Assembly (NCBI GenBank): GCA_021324365.1
Contig: JAJPJE010000041.1
Location: 1 to 64,000 of the forward strand
Direction of reading: 5' to 3'
DNA from: Terriglobia bacterium
GTDB lineage: Bacteria > Acidobacteriota > Terriglobia > Terriglobales > Acidobacteriaceae
DNA length: 64,000 nucleotides
The notes beneath the pieces are model-generated. The model did no database searches. It was not told the origin of the DNA and worked only from the letters and a program-made list of their open reading frames with translations. This document shows, in pieces, positions 55,579 to 64,000 of the stretch. Both the position numbers and the translations under genes were made by a program. How positions within the stretch are numbered: position 1 is the first letter of the stretch; each line of letters opens with the position of its first letter.

Positions 55579-55866
55579 ATGGCGGAAGCATCCATCCCGT
55601 TCATTTCGACCAAAAAGGGTTCGGGCAGGGAGACACGGCTTGCGATCACCGGCAATGTGAAGCTGATTGCGAAAGATGGTCAGCAGGTCGAGGCCGAACT
55701 CATGGACATCAGTATTCACGGCTTCCGCGTGAAACACGTACACCCACCATTGGCAAACGGTCGCGAGTTCCGTGTAATTTATCCGTGGGGTGAAGTCATC
55801 GCCCGGGTGGTGTGGAGCCGCGCGGTCGCCAAGTGGAATGAGAGCGGATTTCTACTCTGTTACTGA
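55579..55866 (+). CDS. PilZ domain protein
   Basis: A 95-residue protein with the ATG preceded by GGAG. It has the N-terminal REtRLAITGNVKLIAKDGQQVEAELMDISIHGFRV pattern, a DxSxxG-like segment, and later VARVVWSRAVAKWNESG. This matches the PilZ domain, which binds c-di-GMP through an N-terminal arginine motif and DxSxxG. It is the first gene of the block leading into the chemosensory operon and may link c-di-GMP to it. The partner HD-GYP phosphodiesterase at 4076 is far away. Confidence 0.75.
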   Translation: MAEASIPFISTKKGSGRETRLAITGNVKLIAKDGQQVEAELMDISIHGFRVKHVHPPLANGREFRVIYPWGEVIARVVWSRAVAKWNESGFLLCY

Positions 55867-55868
55867 TT

Positions 55869-56179
55869 CAGGCTCAACCTCCCCCAGAGGTTTTACAGAA
55901 CTGAGACCGATCACACTCTGAAGTCTCTCGTTTCCTCCAACCGTCTTATCTCGCGGCGGTTCTGCGAAATTGAGACCCGATTTCAGCTTGAGACATCTGC
56001 TCAGGTGCTTACTTGTTCGTCTGCTACCCACGCCCTTTCTAATCAGATACTTACAGTTAATTCACCTACATTAGCTTTGGCTCCACTCGTGCATTCATCT
56101 GCGGAGTGCCCGGCGCCGCGCCTCGCTTGCGCGCGTCTCCGGGGCAACTACTTATGGAAATGCAAGTGGAGATCTCAAA
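55869..56179. other. upstream region of chemosensory operon with repeated TGAGACC motif
   Basis: 311 bp with no gene. It holds a repeated word, GAACTGAGACCGAT at 55898-55911 and GAAATTGAGACCCGAT at 55966-55981, and a related CTTGAGACATCT nearby. GAATTGAGACCGAAG also occurs at 56921-56935, in front of the next gene. A promoter is expected here. Confidence 0.5.
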
Positions 56180-56863
56180 GTGAGCCAGTTACACATACTG
56201 ATCTTCTCCGACGATCCGGAGTTCGCCCCGACCCTGATCGCGCGCTGGCAAACTGAGCGGGCAGTACCGTCCTTTCTGGAATGCACCACCGAAACATGGA
56301 CAAGTGGACACCATGGTCGATACGACATGGCGATCGTAGGGCCTCTCAGCCACGACAATCCGCTGGAGGTTCTGAACAAGATCGGTTATGAAACGCGCCC
56401 GGTGCTCTACGTGGCGCATCGTGCGGCGCAGGCACATGCGGTCCGGAGCGCGCATCCGCGGGTCCTTGTACTCAATGATTACGAGGGCTGGGTGAATGCG
56501 GCCGTTCTGCTTGCCTGTGAGGCGCTGCGCCGGGTTGGAGCAGTGAATCGTGCGCGCCAGGCTGAGCAGTCGATTGTTGCCGCCGAACGTCATGCTGTGC
56601 TCGGCCGCTACATGCTCGATATGCGGCACAGCCTGAACAACGCGCTGACGTCGATCCTCGGCAATTCAGAGCTTTTACTGCTGGAACCAGGATCGCTGTC
56701 AGCCGAAGCACGCGATCAGATCTCGACGATTCACAGCATGTCGATGCGAGTGCACGAGATTATCCAGCGCTTCTCCAGCCTGGAATCGGAGATGACATTC
56801 GCAAATAAACAGTCTCACTCTGAGATGGAGGTTGTTGCGGCAAACGGAGCGCGAGGCGCGTAG
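56180..56863 (+). CDS. DHp-only histidine phosphotransfer-like protein
   Basis: A 227-residue protein starting at GTG 56180 with GGAG upstream. Residues about 1-115 resemble a receiver-like domain (HILIFSDDPEFAPTL... ARPVLYVAHRAAQAHAVRSAHPRVLVLND), but the usual phosphorylated Asp context is not clear. A helical segment follows with H150 in LDMRHSLNNALTSILGNSELLL, as in a HisKA dimerisation box. No HATPase domain follows. It is probably a phosphotransfer component of the downstream chemosensory system. Confidence 0.7.
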   Translation: MSQLHILIFSDDPEFAPTLIARWQTERAVPSFLECTTETWTSGHHGRYDMAIVGPLSHDNPLEVLNKIGYETRPVLYVAHRAAQAHAVRSAHPRVLVLNDYEGWVNAAVLLACEALRRVGAVNRARQAEQSIVAAERHAVLGRYMLDMRHSLNNALTSILGNSELLLLEPGSLSAEARDQISTIHSMSMRVHEIIQRFSSLESEMTFANKQSHSEMEVVAANGARGA

Positions 56864-56982
56864 AGCCACGCGGCTGCATTGTAAGTTTCTGAAAATGAAG
56901 GGATGTACGGAAGTAATGCGGAATTGAGACCGAAGCCAAAGTCTGGCTTGGGAATTGCTCTTTTAGTAACGCGGAGATCCGT

Positions 56983-57345
56983 GTGTTGAAAAAAGTGCTC
57001 ATCGTCGACGATTCGATGGCTGAGATGAAGTTGATGCAGTCTGTGCTCGAGCAGGCCGGTTATTGGCCCGTTCCGCTGAACGATCCCACGCGTATCGAGC
57101 AAACCATCGATGCCGAACATCCGGGACTGATCTTGCTCGACGTCGTGATGCCGCAGCGCAATGGTTTCCAGGCTTGCCGCGAACTGAAGAATCACGCTTC
57201 GTACAGTCAGATTCCAGTCTTGTTGGTGACTTCGAAGAACACAGACAGCGACAGATTTTGGGGACAACAACAAGGCGCCGACGGCTATGTGGTAAAGCCG
57301 TTCACGCCACAGGAGCTATTAGGAGTGGTGCAGAAGTTTCTGTAG
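56983..57345 (+). CDS. CheY-like response regulator
   Basis: A 120-residue receiver-only protein starting at GTG 56983 with GGAG upstream. Acidic pair D9-D10 (VLIVDDS), phospho-acceptor D53 (LILLDVVMP), T86 (LLVTSKN) and the lysine in VVKPFTPQE are all present. It resembles the PilG/PilH type of receiver. It precedes cheW by 11 bp. A potential TGAGACC motif lies in its 119-bp upstream gap. Confidence 0.92.
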   Translation: MLKKVLIVDDSMAEMKLMQSVLEQAGYWPVPLNDPTRIEQTIDAEHPGLILLDVVMPQRNGFQACRELKNHASYSQIPVLLVTSKNTDSDRFWGQQQGADGYVVKPFTPQELLGVVQKFL

Positions 57346-57356
57346 CCGAATTGGAG

Positions 57357-57887
57357 ATGCCAGAACAAACACATCTCGAGAACGCAGCGGCACAGGGCAC
57401 GGCTGAAGTATCGCCCGAGCAGTTACAGCTGCTCAACGAACCCACTGTCCCGGAAGTGCAGTACTGCCTTTTCCGCGCCGGACGCGAGCGTTTCTGCCTG
57501 CCGGTGCTCGACATCGAGGAAGTGGTGGAATGGCCTACAGTGACACCCGTTCCACGCGCGCCAACGTTCCTGCAGGGGATTTTTAATCTGCGCGGAAACA
57601 TTATCCCCATCATCGACATTGCATTTACGGAAGGGCATCGCGCAGATGTTGCGCCGAAACATGTCGTCGTAGCGCGGCTTCGGGCGGAGGGGGATCTCGG
57701 CGAATTGAGATTGGGAATTGCGTCGGATGAAGTAATCGGCACCCATTCGACAGCCGATCCGCTGCTGGTAGATGAAGCGCCGAAGGATGTTCCGCATTGC
57801 TGTGGCATGCTGCGCATCGACGAGCGCCTTGCGCTTGCATTGGATTTGAACAAGGTACTGGAGAGTTTCCCGGTGCCGGTAATTTGA
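57357..57887 (+). CDS. cheW: CheW-like coupling protein
   Basis: About 176 residues from the ATG at 57357. The CheW domain begins near residue 35 with YCLFRAGRERFCLPVLDIEEVVEWPTVTPVPRAP, then FLQGIFNLRGNIIPIIDI, which is the family signature. The N-terminal 30 residues are disordered. It links CheA to the receptor in the array. Tightly packed after the CheY-like gene. Confidence 0.92.
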   Translation: MPEQTHLENAAAQGTAEVSPEQLQLLNEPTVPEVQYCLFRAGRERFCLPVLDIEEVVEWPTVTPVPRAPTFLQGIFNLRGNIIPIIDIAFTEGHRADVAPKHVVVARLRAEGDLGELRLGIASDEVIGTHSTADPLLVDEAPKDVPHCCGMLRIDERLALALDLNKVLESFPVPVI

Positions 57888-57979
57888 GCTCCAGCATTTT
57901 GGAGCATGGTTGATGCAGTTTATTGAGATGAGCCGAAAGCCGACAGCCGAAAGCTGAAAGCCTTCTGGCGGAGGTAACA

Positions 57980-59446
57980 ATGAAAGGTCGTCTTAGTTCG
58001 ACCATCTGGATGATCGTCACGGTGAACGTGGCAGCGGTGCTGCTGGTCCTGTGGCTTGCCTACGAAGCGGGGTCCCACTCTGGTGGGCTCGGTCTTCGCG
58101 ATGCTGGAGCCCTCAGTGGAAACTCCGGCCCGCAACTGCTGTTCGCGATTGTGATTGGCGGTGCGGCTGCGCTCTTCACCCTGATGATGCTGGGGAGCAA
58201 GGTGGTGAAGCCGGTCCAAGAGATCACCGACTTTTCCGAAAAGATTGCCGCCGGCGATCCCAACGTTCGGCTGGACATCAACACGCAAAACGATTTCGGA
58301 GTGATCGCCGAGAACTGGAACCGCCTCGCCGAGAAACTTTCGCGCACCGGACGCGACCAGCAGGCACAGGACACCCTGCAGAAATCCGTCACCGAATTCC
58401 TGACCATCGTCAGCCAGATTGCACGCGGCGATTTGACCTTGCGCGGCAAGGTAACGAATGACGCGCTCGGCAATGTGGTCGACTCGGTGAACTACATGCT
58501 CGACAACTTCAGCAAGGTGATCGAACGTGTACGTAACGTCGCGGTCGACGTGTCCAGCAGCGCCAATGAGATTCTGATCTCGTCTGAAGAGATGGCGGGC
58601 GGCGCCAGCCAGCAGGATCAGGAAATCACGAACACCTCCTCGGCGGTAGAAGAGCTGACGGTGTCAATGAAGCAGGTGTCGAACAACGCGGAAGCCAGTG
58701 CCGAAGCTGCCCGCCGCGCGCTCGACGCGGCCGAACAGGGCAACCGCTCGGTCCGCGACACGCTGGACGGCATGCAGCGTATCCGCTCTTCTGTGCAGGC
58801 TACCGCAAAGAAGATCAAGTCACTCGGCGATCGTTCGCTGGAAATTTCCGAAATCGTCAATGTGATCAATGACATTACAGAGCAAACAAACCTGTTGGCT
58901 CTGAATGCCGCCATCGAAGCCGCGCGCGCTGGTGAAGCGGGACGCGGTTTCGCCGTGGTTGCTGATGAAGTCCGAAAACTCGCAGAACACTCCCGTACCG
59001 CAACCAAAGACATCGCTGCCCTGATCAAGGCCATCCAGGCGGAAACGAATGAAGCCGTGGTGGTAATGGAAGAGGGCACAAAAGAAGTGGAAGTCGGCGC
59101 GAAGCTCGCGGATCAGGCTGGAAAAGCGCTGGAGGCGATCTCCAGCGTGGTGCGCCAGTCGGCCGAACTGGTGCAGGAAATCTCGCTTGCTTCGAAACAA
59201 CAGGTGCGCGGCACCGAAGGTGTGGCGAATGCGATGCAGATCATTTCCAGCATCACTCGCCAGACTTCGCAAGGCACACGCCAGACAGCTCGCACGGTGG
59301 AGCAGATGGTGAAGCTCTCTGAGCAGCTGAATGAAGCGCTTTCGCAATTCAAGATTTCCGCGGCTCCTCCGGCCCCAGCCTTGTCGGCTGCCGGACGCCC
59401 GGAACTGGTGGCCACAACCGGTCGCAATGGCGGCGGAGTTCGCTAA
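57980..59446 (+). CDS. methyl-accepting chemotaxis protein
   Basis: A 488-residue receptor with two membrane helices (about 9-28 and 50-72) flanking a periplasmic loop of only about 20 residues. A HAMP follows (about 73-125). The signalling hairpin [26 protein letters not shown] is at residues 301-326, and Glu/Gln-rich methylation-type helices flank it. The lack of an extracellular ligand domain means it senses by membrane or cytoplasmic cues, as in PilJ-like or FrzCD-like receptors. Upstream are repeat words of the AGCCGAAAGC family (57930-57962). Confidence 0.93.
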   Translation: MKGRLSSTIWMIVTVNVAAVLLVLWLAYEAGSHSGGLGLRDAGALSGNSGPQLLFAIVIGGAAALFTLMMLGSKVVKPVQEITDFSEKIAAGDPNVRLDINTQNDFGVIAENWNRLAEKLSRTGRDQQAQDTLQKSVTEFLTIVSQIARGDLTLRGKVTNDALGNVVDSVNYMLDNFSKVIERVRNVAVDVSSSANEILISSEEMAGGASQQDQEITNTSSAVEELTVSMKQVSNNAEASAEAARRALDAAEQGNRSVRDTLDGMQRIRSSVQATAKKIKSLGDRSLEISEIVNVINDITEQTNLLALNAAIEAARAGEAGRGFAVVADEVRKLAEHSRTATKDIAALIKAIQAETNEAVVVMEEGTKEVEVGAKLADQAGKALEAISSVVRQSAELVQEISLASKQQVRGTEGVANAMQIISSITRQTSQGTRQTARTVEQMVKLSEQLNEALSQFKISAAPPAPALSAAGRPELVATTGRNGGGVR

Positions 59447-59508
59447 CCAACGAATCCGCCGCTCGAACTTGAGCCGCGTAACCAAAACCAGACAGGCCCT
59501 GATCATTG

Positions 59509-60393
59509 ATGACCGCACATACTCAGCTAGCGACCATCGTTACCGAGCACGAACTCGGAGAACTTGCCGCGCTTATCGAGCAGCGTACCGGTATTCTTTT
59601 TGACGAAACCCGCCAGCGGTTCTTCTCGTTGCGCATCCAGGAACACATGGCGCACAAGAAGCTCGTTCGCGGGCTGGACTTGTTGCGCATCATCAGAAAT
59701 TCAAATGTGGAATACGAAGCTCTGCTCGAGCGACTGTTGACCCAGGAGACTTCATTCTTCCGTTATCCGCACATCTTCGAAGTGCTGGAGCGCAAGATTC
59801 TGCCCGAGATGCATGTGAAGAAATTCTGGGAGAATCCGCGCGCGTTGCGTATCTGGTGCGCGGGATGCTCCACGGGCGAAGAGCCATATTCAGTGGCGAT
59901 CACTCTTTCCGAGGCACTGGAGTTTGCCGACAGCTGGAAGCTGCACATCCTGGCTACCGATATAAGCCGGCGAGCGCTGCAACATGCCGAACGGGGAGTC
60001 TATACGCGGCGCGCACTGGGCCAATTGACGCCCAAGCAGATTGAGAGTTCGTTCGCCAAAGTTGGCGATCAGTTCATGGTCAAGCCACGGGTCCGGAACC
60101 TGGTGTCGTTTGTACCGATGAACCTGGTCGATGGCACCTACATGGGTCGCTTCGATGTCATCTTCTGCATGAACGTGCTGATCTATTTCTCGGATGAGCG
60201 GCGCGCCGCCGTGATTCAGCGCCTGCACGATGCGCTGGAGCCTGGCGGGTACCTTTTCCTCGGGCATGCGGAATCGATGAACAATCCGAACGTAAAGTTC
60301 GAAACCATCGTGCATCGAGACGTTCGTCTGTATCAAAAGCCGGGCAGCAACATCGCGCGGTGGCCGGTGACGAACGCGGAGGCAAGTGAGTGA
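59509..60393 (+). CDS. cheR: CheR receptor methyltransferase
   Basis: About 294 residues from the ATG at 59509 (a TTG is one codon upstream). The N-terminal helical CheR domain (residues about 1-75) precedes the methyltransferase with SAM site RIWCAGCSTGEEPYSVAI (residues 114-131) and FDVIFCMNVLIYFS. It methylates Glu residues of the receptor. Its stop overlaps the start of cheA. Confidence 0.94.
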   Translation: MTAHTQLATIVTEHELGELAALIEQRTGILFDETRQRFFSLRIQEHMAHKKLVRGLDLLRIIRNSNVEYEALLERLLTQETSFFRYPHIFEVLERKILPEMHVKKFWENPRALRIWCAGCSTGEEPYSVAITLSEALEFADSWKLHILATDISRRALQHAERGVYTRRALGQLTPKQIESSFAKVGDQFMVKPRVRNLVSFVPMNLVDGTYMGRFDVIFCMNVLIYFSDERRAAVIQRLHDALEPGGYLFLGHAESMNNPNVKFETIVHRDVRLYQKPGSNIARWPVTNAEASE

Positions 60394-63300
60394 GTACTCC
60401 GGCCAATCCGGAGATGCTGGAAGTCTTTTTGCAGGAGGCCTCGGAACATCTGCAGTTCCTGCGCGAGTACTCCAGTGTGCTTCAGGATCCCTATCCTGCC
60501 GCACAGGATCTGGATCGTTTATACGTCGCCGCTCACACACTGGTTGGTTCCTCGGGTCTGTATCAGTTCCGGCTGTTCGCTGAAGTTGCGAGCAAGCTGG
60601 CACACATTTTTCAGTACGCGATCAATGCAGGCATAAGCCAGGAGGCCTCGGGACCGCTGGTCGAGTTCATCTACGAAGGCATAGCGGTTCTTGAATCCGA
60701 CCTGCTCATGATCAGCACCAACGGCGTGGAGTCGGAAGACGAGTTCCAGGCCTTCAAGCAGAAGTATCCGTATGCATTCCCAGCGAGCGAGGAACCTCAG
60801 AAGGAACCGGAGCCAGTAGCAGAAGCGGAGCCCGAGCGTCATCCCGCGCCTCCGGCCAGTTGGGAACCTGAGCCAATCTTGGAGGAAGCACAGCCGACTG
60901 CACCGCTTGTGCTGCCGACGTTCGATGATCCCCCAGCGCCGGTCGAGGAGCCTGGGCCGATTGAGTCCCAGAAAGCTCCAGCGCCGGTTATCGCTGCGAC
61001 CCCTGCCACAGAAGCACGACCAACGACTACTGCGGCGGTAACTCCGGCGCCTGTTTCGACGTCAATTGCCGCTGCCCGTAAACCAGAACTCCCGAAGATC
61101 GTGATCCCGGACCTTGCTCCGGATGATGAAGTCCCAGCGGAAGTGCTCGAGTTCTTTGTCCCGGAGGTCGAGGAGCATATCCAGACAGTAACGGATTGCC
61201 TGCTCTCGCTGGAGGCAAATCCCAATCCCGAAGATATTCACCGGCTATTCCGAGCGATGCACACGATCAAGGGATCGGCCGCGCAGGTTGGATTGCACCG
61301 CATTTCGCGCGTGGCTCACCGCGCAGAAGATCTCATCGGACGATTGCGCGATGGCGAGTTGCGTCCGAGCGCTTCGATCGTAGACATCTGCCTGGAAGCA
61401 GTCGATGTCTTGAAAAAGTTTCTTTATAACCAGTGGCCGGATGAAGCAACGCTGCAGGGCACTGTTAAATCGCTATTGACTCGCATCGCCGGACTCGCAC
61501 CGGAAGACCAGGAGAGTGCTCCGGCGACTACCCCGGAACAGGCCGCACAAGAGCAACAAATTCCAGCAGCCGCATCGCCTGCAGACTTTCTGGGGATCGC
61601 CGAGCAAGTCCTGCAAGCAAAACCGGAAAGCGCTGCGCCTACGGCAGTTGTGCAGACACCAGTGGCACCAGGATCGTCGCCGGCCCCGGTTGCTCATTCT
61701 GCTGCTGCAGCAGTCACCGAATCAGCGCGCGTACCGGAGCAGCACAGTGCAGCAGCACACGTACCTGAACACTTCGCCGCTGCATCAGCGGAAGCCGAAC
61801 CTGAAATCATTGTAGGATCGCGCAAAGCATCAGGGGGCACGCCGCCCTCCAAATCGGTTCGCATCGGGCTGGAGCGACTCGACCGCATGATGAATGCGGT
61901 AGGCGAACTGGTCATCAATCGTACACGCATGCTGGGCCGCGTCGCCGAACTCGAACGGCTTGCGGACGTGCTGAATTTCTCGAAAGCACGTCTGATCGAT
62001 AAGGTCACGGAGTTCCAGGAAAAGCACGAATTCAACAACATCCTGAGCAACAACTCGCCAGGTCAGCGTACGCCGAACCTGCCGCCGCTGGCGGCGATGA
62101 GCGGATTCGCTCCTCCTGATTCCGGATGGCCGGTCAGTGGCGAAGCTTATCCGTTCCGAGGTGGCTACTCCAGCTACTCGCACTCGTACGATCCGGCGCT
62201 CGCCGAGTTCAGTGAACTCGAAATGGATCGCTACGACGAGTTCAACATCCTCTCGCGCTCGCTGACAGAAATTTCGGCGGACATCACGGAAGTCCTCAGC
62301 CAGCTTGATGGCTTCGTGCGCCGGGTTGATGGTGACATCGACGAATTTACGAAACTTGCTCATCGCCTGCAGGACGAAATTACCCAGGCGCGCATGGTGC
62401 CGATCGGCAATCTTTACACGCGCATTGCTCGCACTGCGCGTGATGCTGCGAAGGCGTCGAATAAGCTCATTGACCTGAAACTCGAGGGCGACGAGACAGA
62501 ACTCGATAACAACATCATTCAGCAGATTGCCGATCCGTTGCTGCACCTGGTTCGAAATGCGGTTGCGCATGGCATCGAGCGCGAAGAAGAGCGCTATCAC
62601 TCAGGAAAATCGGATCACGGCAATGTTGCCGTGCGGGCATATCATCGAGGGAACCATATCTACATCGAAGTCGAAGATGATGGCCGCGGCATCGATTACG
62701 AGAAGGTTCGCCAGACCGGAATTGACCTTGGATTGATTTCGGCTGACCAGGCGGCACAACTGCCAGAGCGAGACCTGCTTGAATTGCTCTTCCATCCTGG
62801 TTTTTCGACTGCCCCACGCAAGACCGAACTCGCTGGACGCGGCGTTGGCCTCGATGTTGTTCGCGCAAATCTCAGCCTGTTGAATGGCGAAATTGAGATC
62901 GACACTCAGAAGGGTGTTGGCACGCGCTTTACGCTGAAAGTGCCATTAACCCTGATCATTTCGCAGGCACTGTTCGTGCGTTGCGGCAAAGCGCAGTTTG
63001 CATTCCCCTTGGCTTTCGTGGAAGAGATCCGCAGACTTAAAGAGGACGACATCGAGGAAGTCGGAGAGAAGTTGCTCACGAAAGTACGCGACGAGGTCAC
63101 CGAAGTCGTTCGCCTTGACCGCGAAATGGGGCTACCCCCGATCGAACCGGTCAACGGGTTCTACCGCCTCGTCATTGTGAATATTGGTGGACGCCAGGTT
63201 GGCATCGTCGTCGAAGAAGTCCTGCGCAAGGACGAAATCGTCATCAAGAATCTGGGCGAGTATCTCCGAAACGTAAAGCTCTTTCCGGGAGCGACGATCG

Positions 63301-63899
63301 CGCCGGATGGCAGCCTGATCCTGCTGGTCGATCTGAACCGTCTCGTGGTTGGCGAGTCGATCGAACACAAGCCGCTGATGCTTTCGGCTGCGGCCGCTCG
63401 CGTCTTCGCACCCGGCGCGACGGCCGTTGCGCATGGCAACATTCCGCGTGAGGCGATGGCCCCGGTTCCGGACGAGAAAGTTATCGTGCTGGCCGACGAC
63501 TCGATTTCTGTGCGCAAGTTTGTCGGACGCATGCTGGAAAAAGCAGGCTATCGCGTGAAACTCGCGTCAGATGGCTTGGAGGCACTGGAAATTGTGCTTC
63601 AGGGTGGCTGCGATCTGGTGATTACGGACCTGGAGATGCCACGCACGAACGGATACGAGTTGATGATGCATCTGCGACAGAACCCGGATACCAAACGTAT
63701 ACCGGTGATGGTTGTCACTTCGCGGGCCGGTGCCAAGCATCGCGATCGCGCCATCGGCGAAGGTGCGTCGGGATTCATGGTAAAGCCTGTGCAAGAAGAT
63801 CAATTGATTGCAACTGTTGCCCAGATGATCGGGCACGCACTGCCGCATCTAGCGGCGAGCGCGGCAGTCGGGGCAGAACAGGCGCAGGTCCAGGGATAG
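60390..63899 (+). CDS. cheA: hybrid CheA histidine kinase with two Hpt domains and receiver
   Basis: An 1169-residue kinase starting at GTG 60390 with GGAGG 7 bp upstream. Hpt 1: H49 in AAHTLVGSSG. A Pro/Ala/Glu-rich linker (residues about 135-230) follows. Hpt 2: H291 in AMHTIKGSAAQVG. A second linker follows (about 375-470). The dimerisation and HATPase region has LVRNAVAHGIE, EVEDDGRGIDYEKV and GRGVGLDVVRANL. A CheW-like domain precedes the C-terminal receiver (D1080 in LVITDLEMP). The Tfp/FrzE-like architecture with two Hpts fits a motility or social-behaviour control system. Confidence 0.95.
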   Translation: MSTPANPEMLEVFLQEASEHLQFLREYSSVLQDPYPAAQDLDRLYVAAHTLVGSSGLYQFRLFAEVASKLAHIFQYAINAGISQEASGPLVEFIYEGIAVLESDLLMISTNGVESEDEFQAFKQKYPYAFPASEEPQKEPEPVAEAEPERHPAPPASWEPEPILEEAQPTAPLVLPTFDDPPAPVEEPGPIESQKAPAPVIAATPATEARPTTTAAVTPAPVSTSIAAARKPELPKIVIPDLAPDDEVPAEVLEFFVPEVEEHIQTVTDCLLSLEANPNPEDIHRLFRAMHTIKGSAAQVGLHRISRVAHRAEDLIGRLRDGELRPSASIVDICLEAVDVLKKFLYNQWPDEATLQGTVKSLLTRIAGLAPEDQESAPATTPEQAAQEQQIPAAASPADFLGIAEQVLQAKPESAAPTAVVQTPVAPGSSPAPVAHSAAAAVTESARVPEQHSAAAHVPEHFAAASAEAEPEIIVGSRKASGGTPPSKSVRIGLERLDRMMNAVGELVINRTRMLGRVAELERLADVLNFSKARLIDKVTEFQEKHEFNNILSNNSPGQRTPNLPPLAAMSGFAPPDSGWPVSGEAYPFRGGYSSYSHSYDPALAEFSELEMDRYDEFNILSRSLTEISADITEVLSQLDGFVRRVDGDIDEFTKLAHRLQDEITQARMVPIGNLYTRIARTARDAAKASNKLIDLKLEGDETELDNNIIQQIADPLLHLVRNAVAHGIEREEERYHSGKSDHGNVAVRAYHRGNHIYIEVEDDGRGIDYEKVRQTGIDLGLISADQAAQLPERDLLELLFHPGFSTAPRKTELAGRGVGLDVVRANLSLLNGEIEIDTQKGVGTRFTLKVPLTLIISQALFVRCGKAQFAFPLAFVEEIRRLKEDDIEEVGEKLLTKVRDEVTEVVRLDREMGLPPIEPVNGFYRLVIVNIGGRQVGIVVEEVLRKDEIVIKNLGEYLRNVKLFPGATIAPDGSLILLVDLNRLVVGESIEHKPLMLSAAAARVFAPGATAVAHGNIPREAMAPVPDEKVIVLADDSISVRKFVGRMLEKAGYRVKLASDGLEALEIVLQGGCDLVITDLEMPRTNGYELMMHLRQNPDTKRIPVMVVTSRAGAKHRDRAIGEGASGFMVKPVQEDQLIATVAQMIGHALPHLAASAAVGAEQAQVQG

Positions 63900-63903
63900 A
63901 AAG

Positions 63904-64000
63904 ATGAGTGCTGGCCAAAAAACGCGGGTGCTGATCGTCGACGATTCGGCGTTCATGCGCAAGGTGCTACAGAGCATCGTTGCCGCCGATCCGCAGATGG
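63904..64000 (+). CDS. cheB: CheB methylesterase, N-terminus (partial)
   Basis: The ATG at 63904 begins an N-terminal receiver fragment (MSAGQKTRVLIVDDSAFMRKVLQSI...), typical of CheB. The gene continues beyond the window. It lies 4 bp after cheA in the operon. Confidence 0.85.
   Translation, partial: MSAGQKTRVLIVDDSAFMRKVLQSIVAADPQM

Overview
The window looks like a chromosomal segment of an Acidobacteriota bacterium, probably of the Terriglobia (Koribacter-like) group. This is inferred from family content, not from a marker gene: a DUF1501/DUF1800 pair, repeated-domain secreted proteins with carboxypeptidase-regulatory-like folds, a DUF4382 lipoprotein, a PD40/TPR protein, futalosine-pathway menaquinone synthesis (mqnD), a FecR protein with a long low-complexity tail, and many chemotaxis-like and two-component genes. 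Base composition is moderately GC-rich by eye and fairly even. No phage, insertion sequence, plasmid or CRISPR element was recognised.

Layout. 1-5 kb: a Rieske ferredoxin, a DUF1800-DUF1501 pair, and a GAF/HD-GYP c-di-GMP phosphodiesterase. 5.5-13 kb: a HAD hydrolase, a secreted repeat protein, an M49-like metallopeptidase, and a minus-strand run pepP - small membrane protein - bioY - mqnD. 13-18 kb: a sugar-binding lipoprotein, a membrane glycosyltransferase, and a divergent receiver/CHASE3 histidine kinase pair. 18-22.5 kb: two large envelope proteins. 22.5-26.5 kb: glycolytic cluster gap-pgk-tpiA followed by tRNA-Leu(GAG) and secG. 26.7-35 kb: a P-loop kinase, a FecR protein, an FHA/GAF sigma54 activator, small metabolic enzymes, and a frameshifted DinB/DUF1572 gene. 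35-43 kb: tRNA-Gln(CTG), GTP-dependent PEP carboxykinase, a DUF4382 lipoprotein, a CheB-CheR-PAS fusion and small HTH proteins. 43.8-49.3 kb: a complete formate dehydrogenase operon fdnG-fdnH-fdnI-fdhE. 50-53 kb: a glycosyltransferase/PAP2/membrane protein operon. 53-54.7 kb: a repeat-rich, gene-poor stretch. 54.7-55.4 kb: a deiodinase-like redox protein. 55.6-64 kb: a chemosensory operon (PilZ upstream; DHp-only protein, CheY-like, CheW, MCP, CheR, hybrid CheA, CheB cut by the window edge).

The main result is that two genes carry an in-frame TGA that is best read as selenocysteine. One is fdnG (TGA at 44376-44378, predicted Sec194), in the expected catalytic position. The other is a minus-strand gene (54660-55394) that an ordinary gene caller would split in two. 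Joined through the TGA at 55058-55056, it reads FGSYT-U-PPF followed by VYILEAHPSD, the active-site and downstream signatures of the iodothyronine deiodinase family, with an N-terminal membrane anchor. Both TGAs are followed at the same distance by a short hairpin with a G-containing loop, as expected of bacterial SECIS elements. No selA, selB, selC or selD gene lies in the window, so the decoding machinery must be sought elsewhere in the genome.
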